A stretch of DNA of 13,034 nucleotides from Phycisphaerales bacterium (GTDB lineage: Bacteria; Planctomycetota; Phycisphaerae; Phycisphaerales; UBA1924): positions 1 through 13,034 of the forward strand of contig JAIEQQ010000571.1 in assembly GCA_019747615.1 (NCBI GenBank), written 5' to 3'. Each line of letters opens with the position of its first letter. Position 1 is the stretch's first letter. A program made the position numbers and the translations under genes. This document shows, piece by piece, positions 12,928 through 13,034 of this stretch. The notes beneath the pieces were generated by a model. The model saw only the letters and a program-made list of their open reading frames with translations, was not told the origin of the DNA and searched no databases.

Positions 12928-13034
12928 ATGGCAACGAGCGGCGAAGTCGGCGCGGTGTATGAGCTGGTCGGCGGCGGGCCGCGCGGCGGGGGGGCGGGGG
13001 GTGTGGGTGGGGGGGGGGGGGGGGGGGCGGCGGC
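12928..13034 (+). CDS. Start of a further gene, cut by the window end
   Basis: An ATG begins one base after the coaX stop and stays open to the edge (35 codons). The first residues, MATSGEVGAVYELV, look like protein. After about 12968 the sequence is almost only G and C, giving a Gly/Ala string that is probably not real. The opening, with a GPRGG-like stretch, could recall the N terminus of an MnmE-type tRNA-modification GTPase, but this is a guess I cannot support. Confidence 0.4.
   Translation, partial: MATSGEVGAVYELVGGGPRGGGAGGVGGGGGGGAA
13009..13027. repeat. Run of 19 G at the end of the window
   Basis: Positions 13009-13027 are all G. From 12969 to the end there is no A and only three T, with G runs increasing. 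It looks like a low-quality read end assembled into the contig edge, but could be a genuine G-quadruplex-prone tract. Confidence 0.85.

Overview
The window is GC-rich bacterial chromosomal DNA that reads as ordinary core metabolism rather than a mobile or accessory island. The mix of a PAS-LuxR regulator without a receiver domain, a type III pantothenate kinase, start codons with weak or no Shine-Dalgarno (SD) sequence at several genes, and heptanucleotide repeats in the gaps suggests a Planctomycetota (Phycisphaerae-like) bacterium. That placement is inference from gene style, not a database match.

Layout from left to right: a tRNA-Gly(CCC) on the minus strand (3-74); a protein with two SseB-like halves (315-1325); a homogentisate 1,2-dioxygenase-like double cupin (1354-2982); a leader with a clear yybP-ykoY manganese riboswitch (3134-3249) and a hairpin over the ribosome site, controlling a TerC/Alx family membrane protein (3323-4546); a gap made of heptamer repeats and two hairpins; a small secreted protein on the minus strand (4701-5093); the 2-oxoglutarate dehydrogenase E1 and E2 genes sucA (5224-8082) and sucB (8209-9477), separated by a spacer of heptamer repeats and closed by an intrinsic terminator (9483-9505); a PAS-LuxR regulator (9760-10536); an unrecognised 398-residue protein with an acidic tail on the minus strand (10619-11815); a divergent coaX-like gene (12003-12926); and the start of one more gene (12928 onward) that runs into a poly-G stretch looking like a contig-end artefact.

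How the genes work together: sucA and sucB encode two of the three subunits of the 2-oxoglutarate dehydrogenase complex (E3 is not in the window). The dioxygenase feeds tyrosine and phenylalanine breakdown towards fumarate and acetoacetate, so it joins the same central metabolism. The riboswitch and TerC form a self-contained manganese-responsive export unit. The coaX product would supply coenzyme A, which the E2 reaction consumes, but there is no sign of co-regulation.

Most notable points: the manganese riboswitch and its consequence for the terC start codon; three or more families of 7-bp tandem repeats filling the gaps at 4547-4700 and 8091-8192; replacement by Ser of the usually conserved first Asp of CoaX; an internal duplication in the SseB-like protein; and an E2-like Ala/Pro linker at the C terminus of the E1 subunit. 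I did not find an obvious new multi-gene system.
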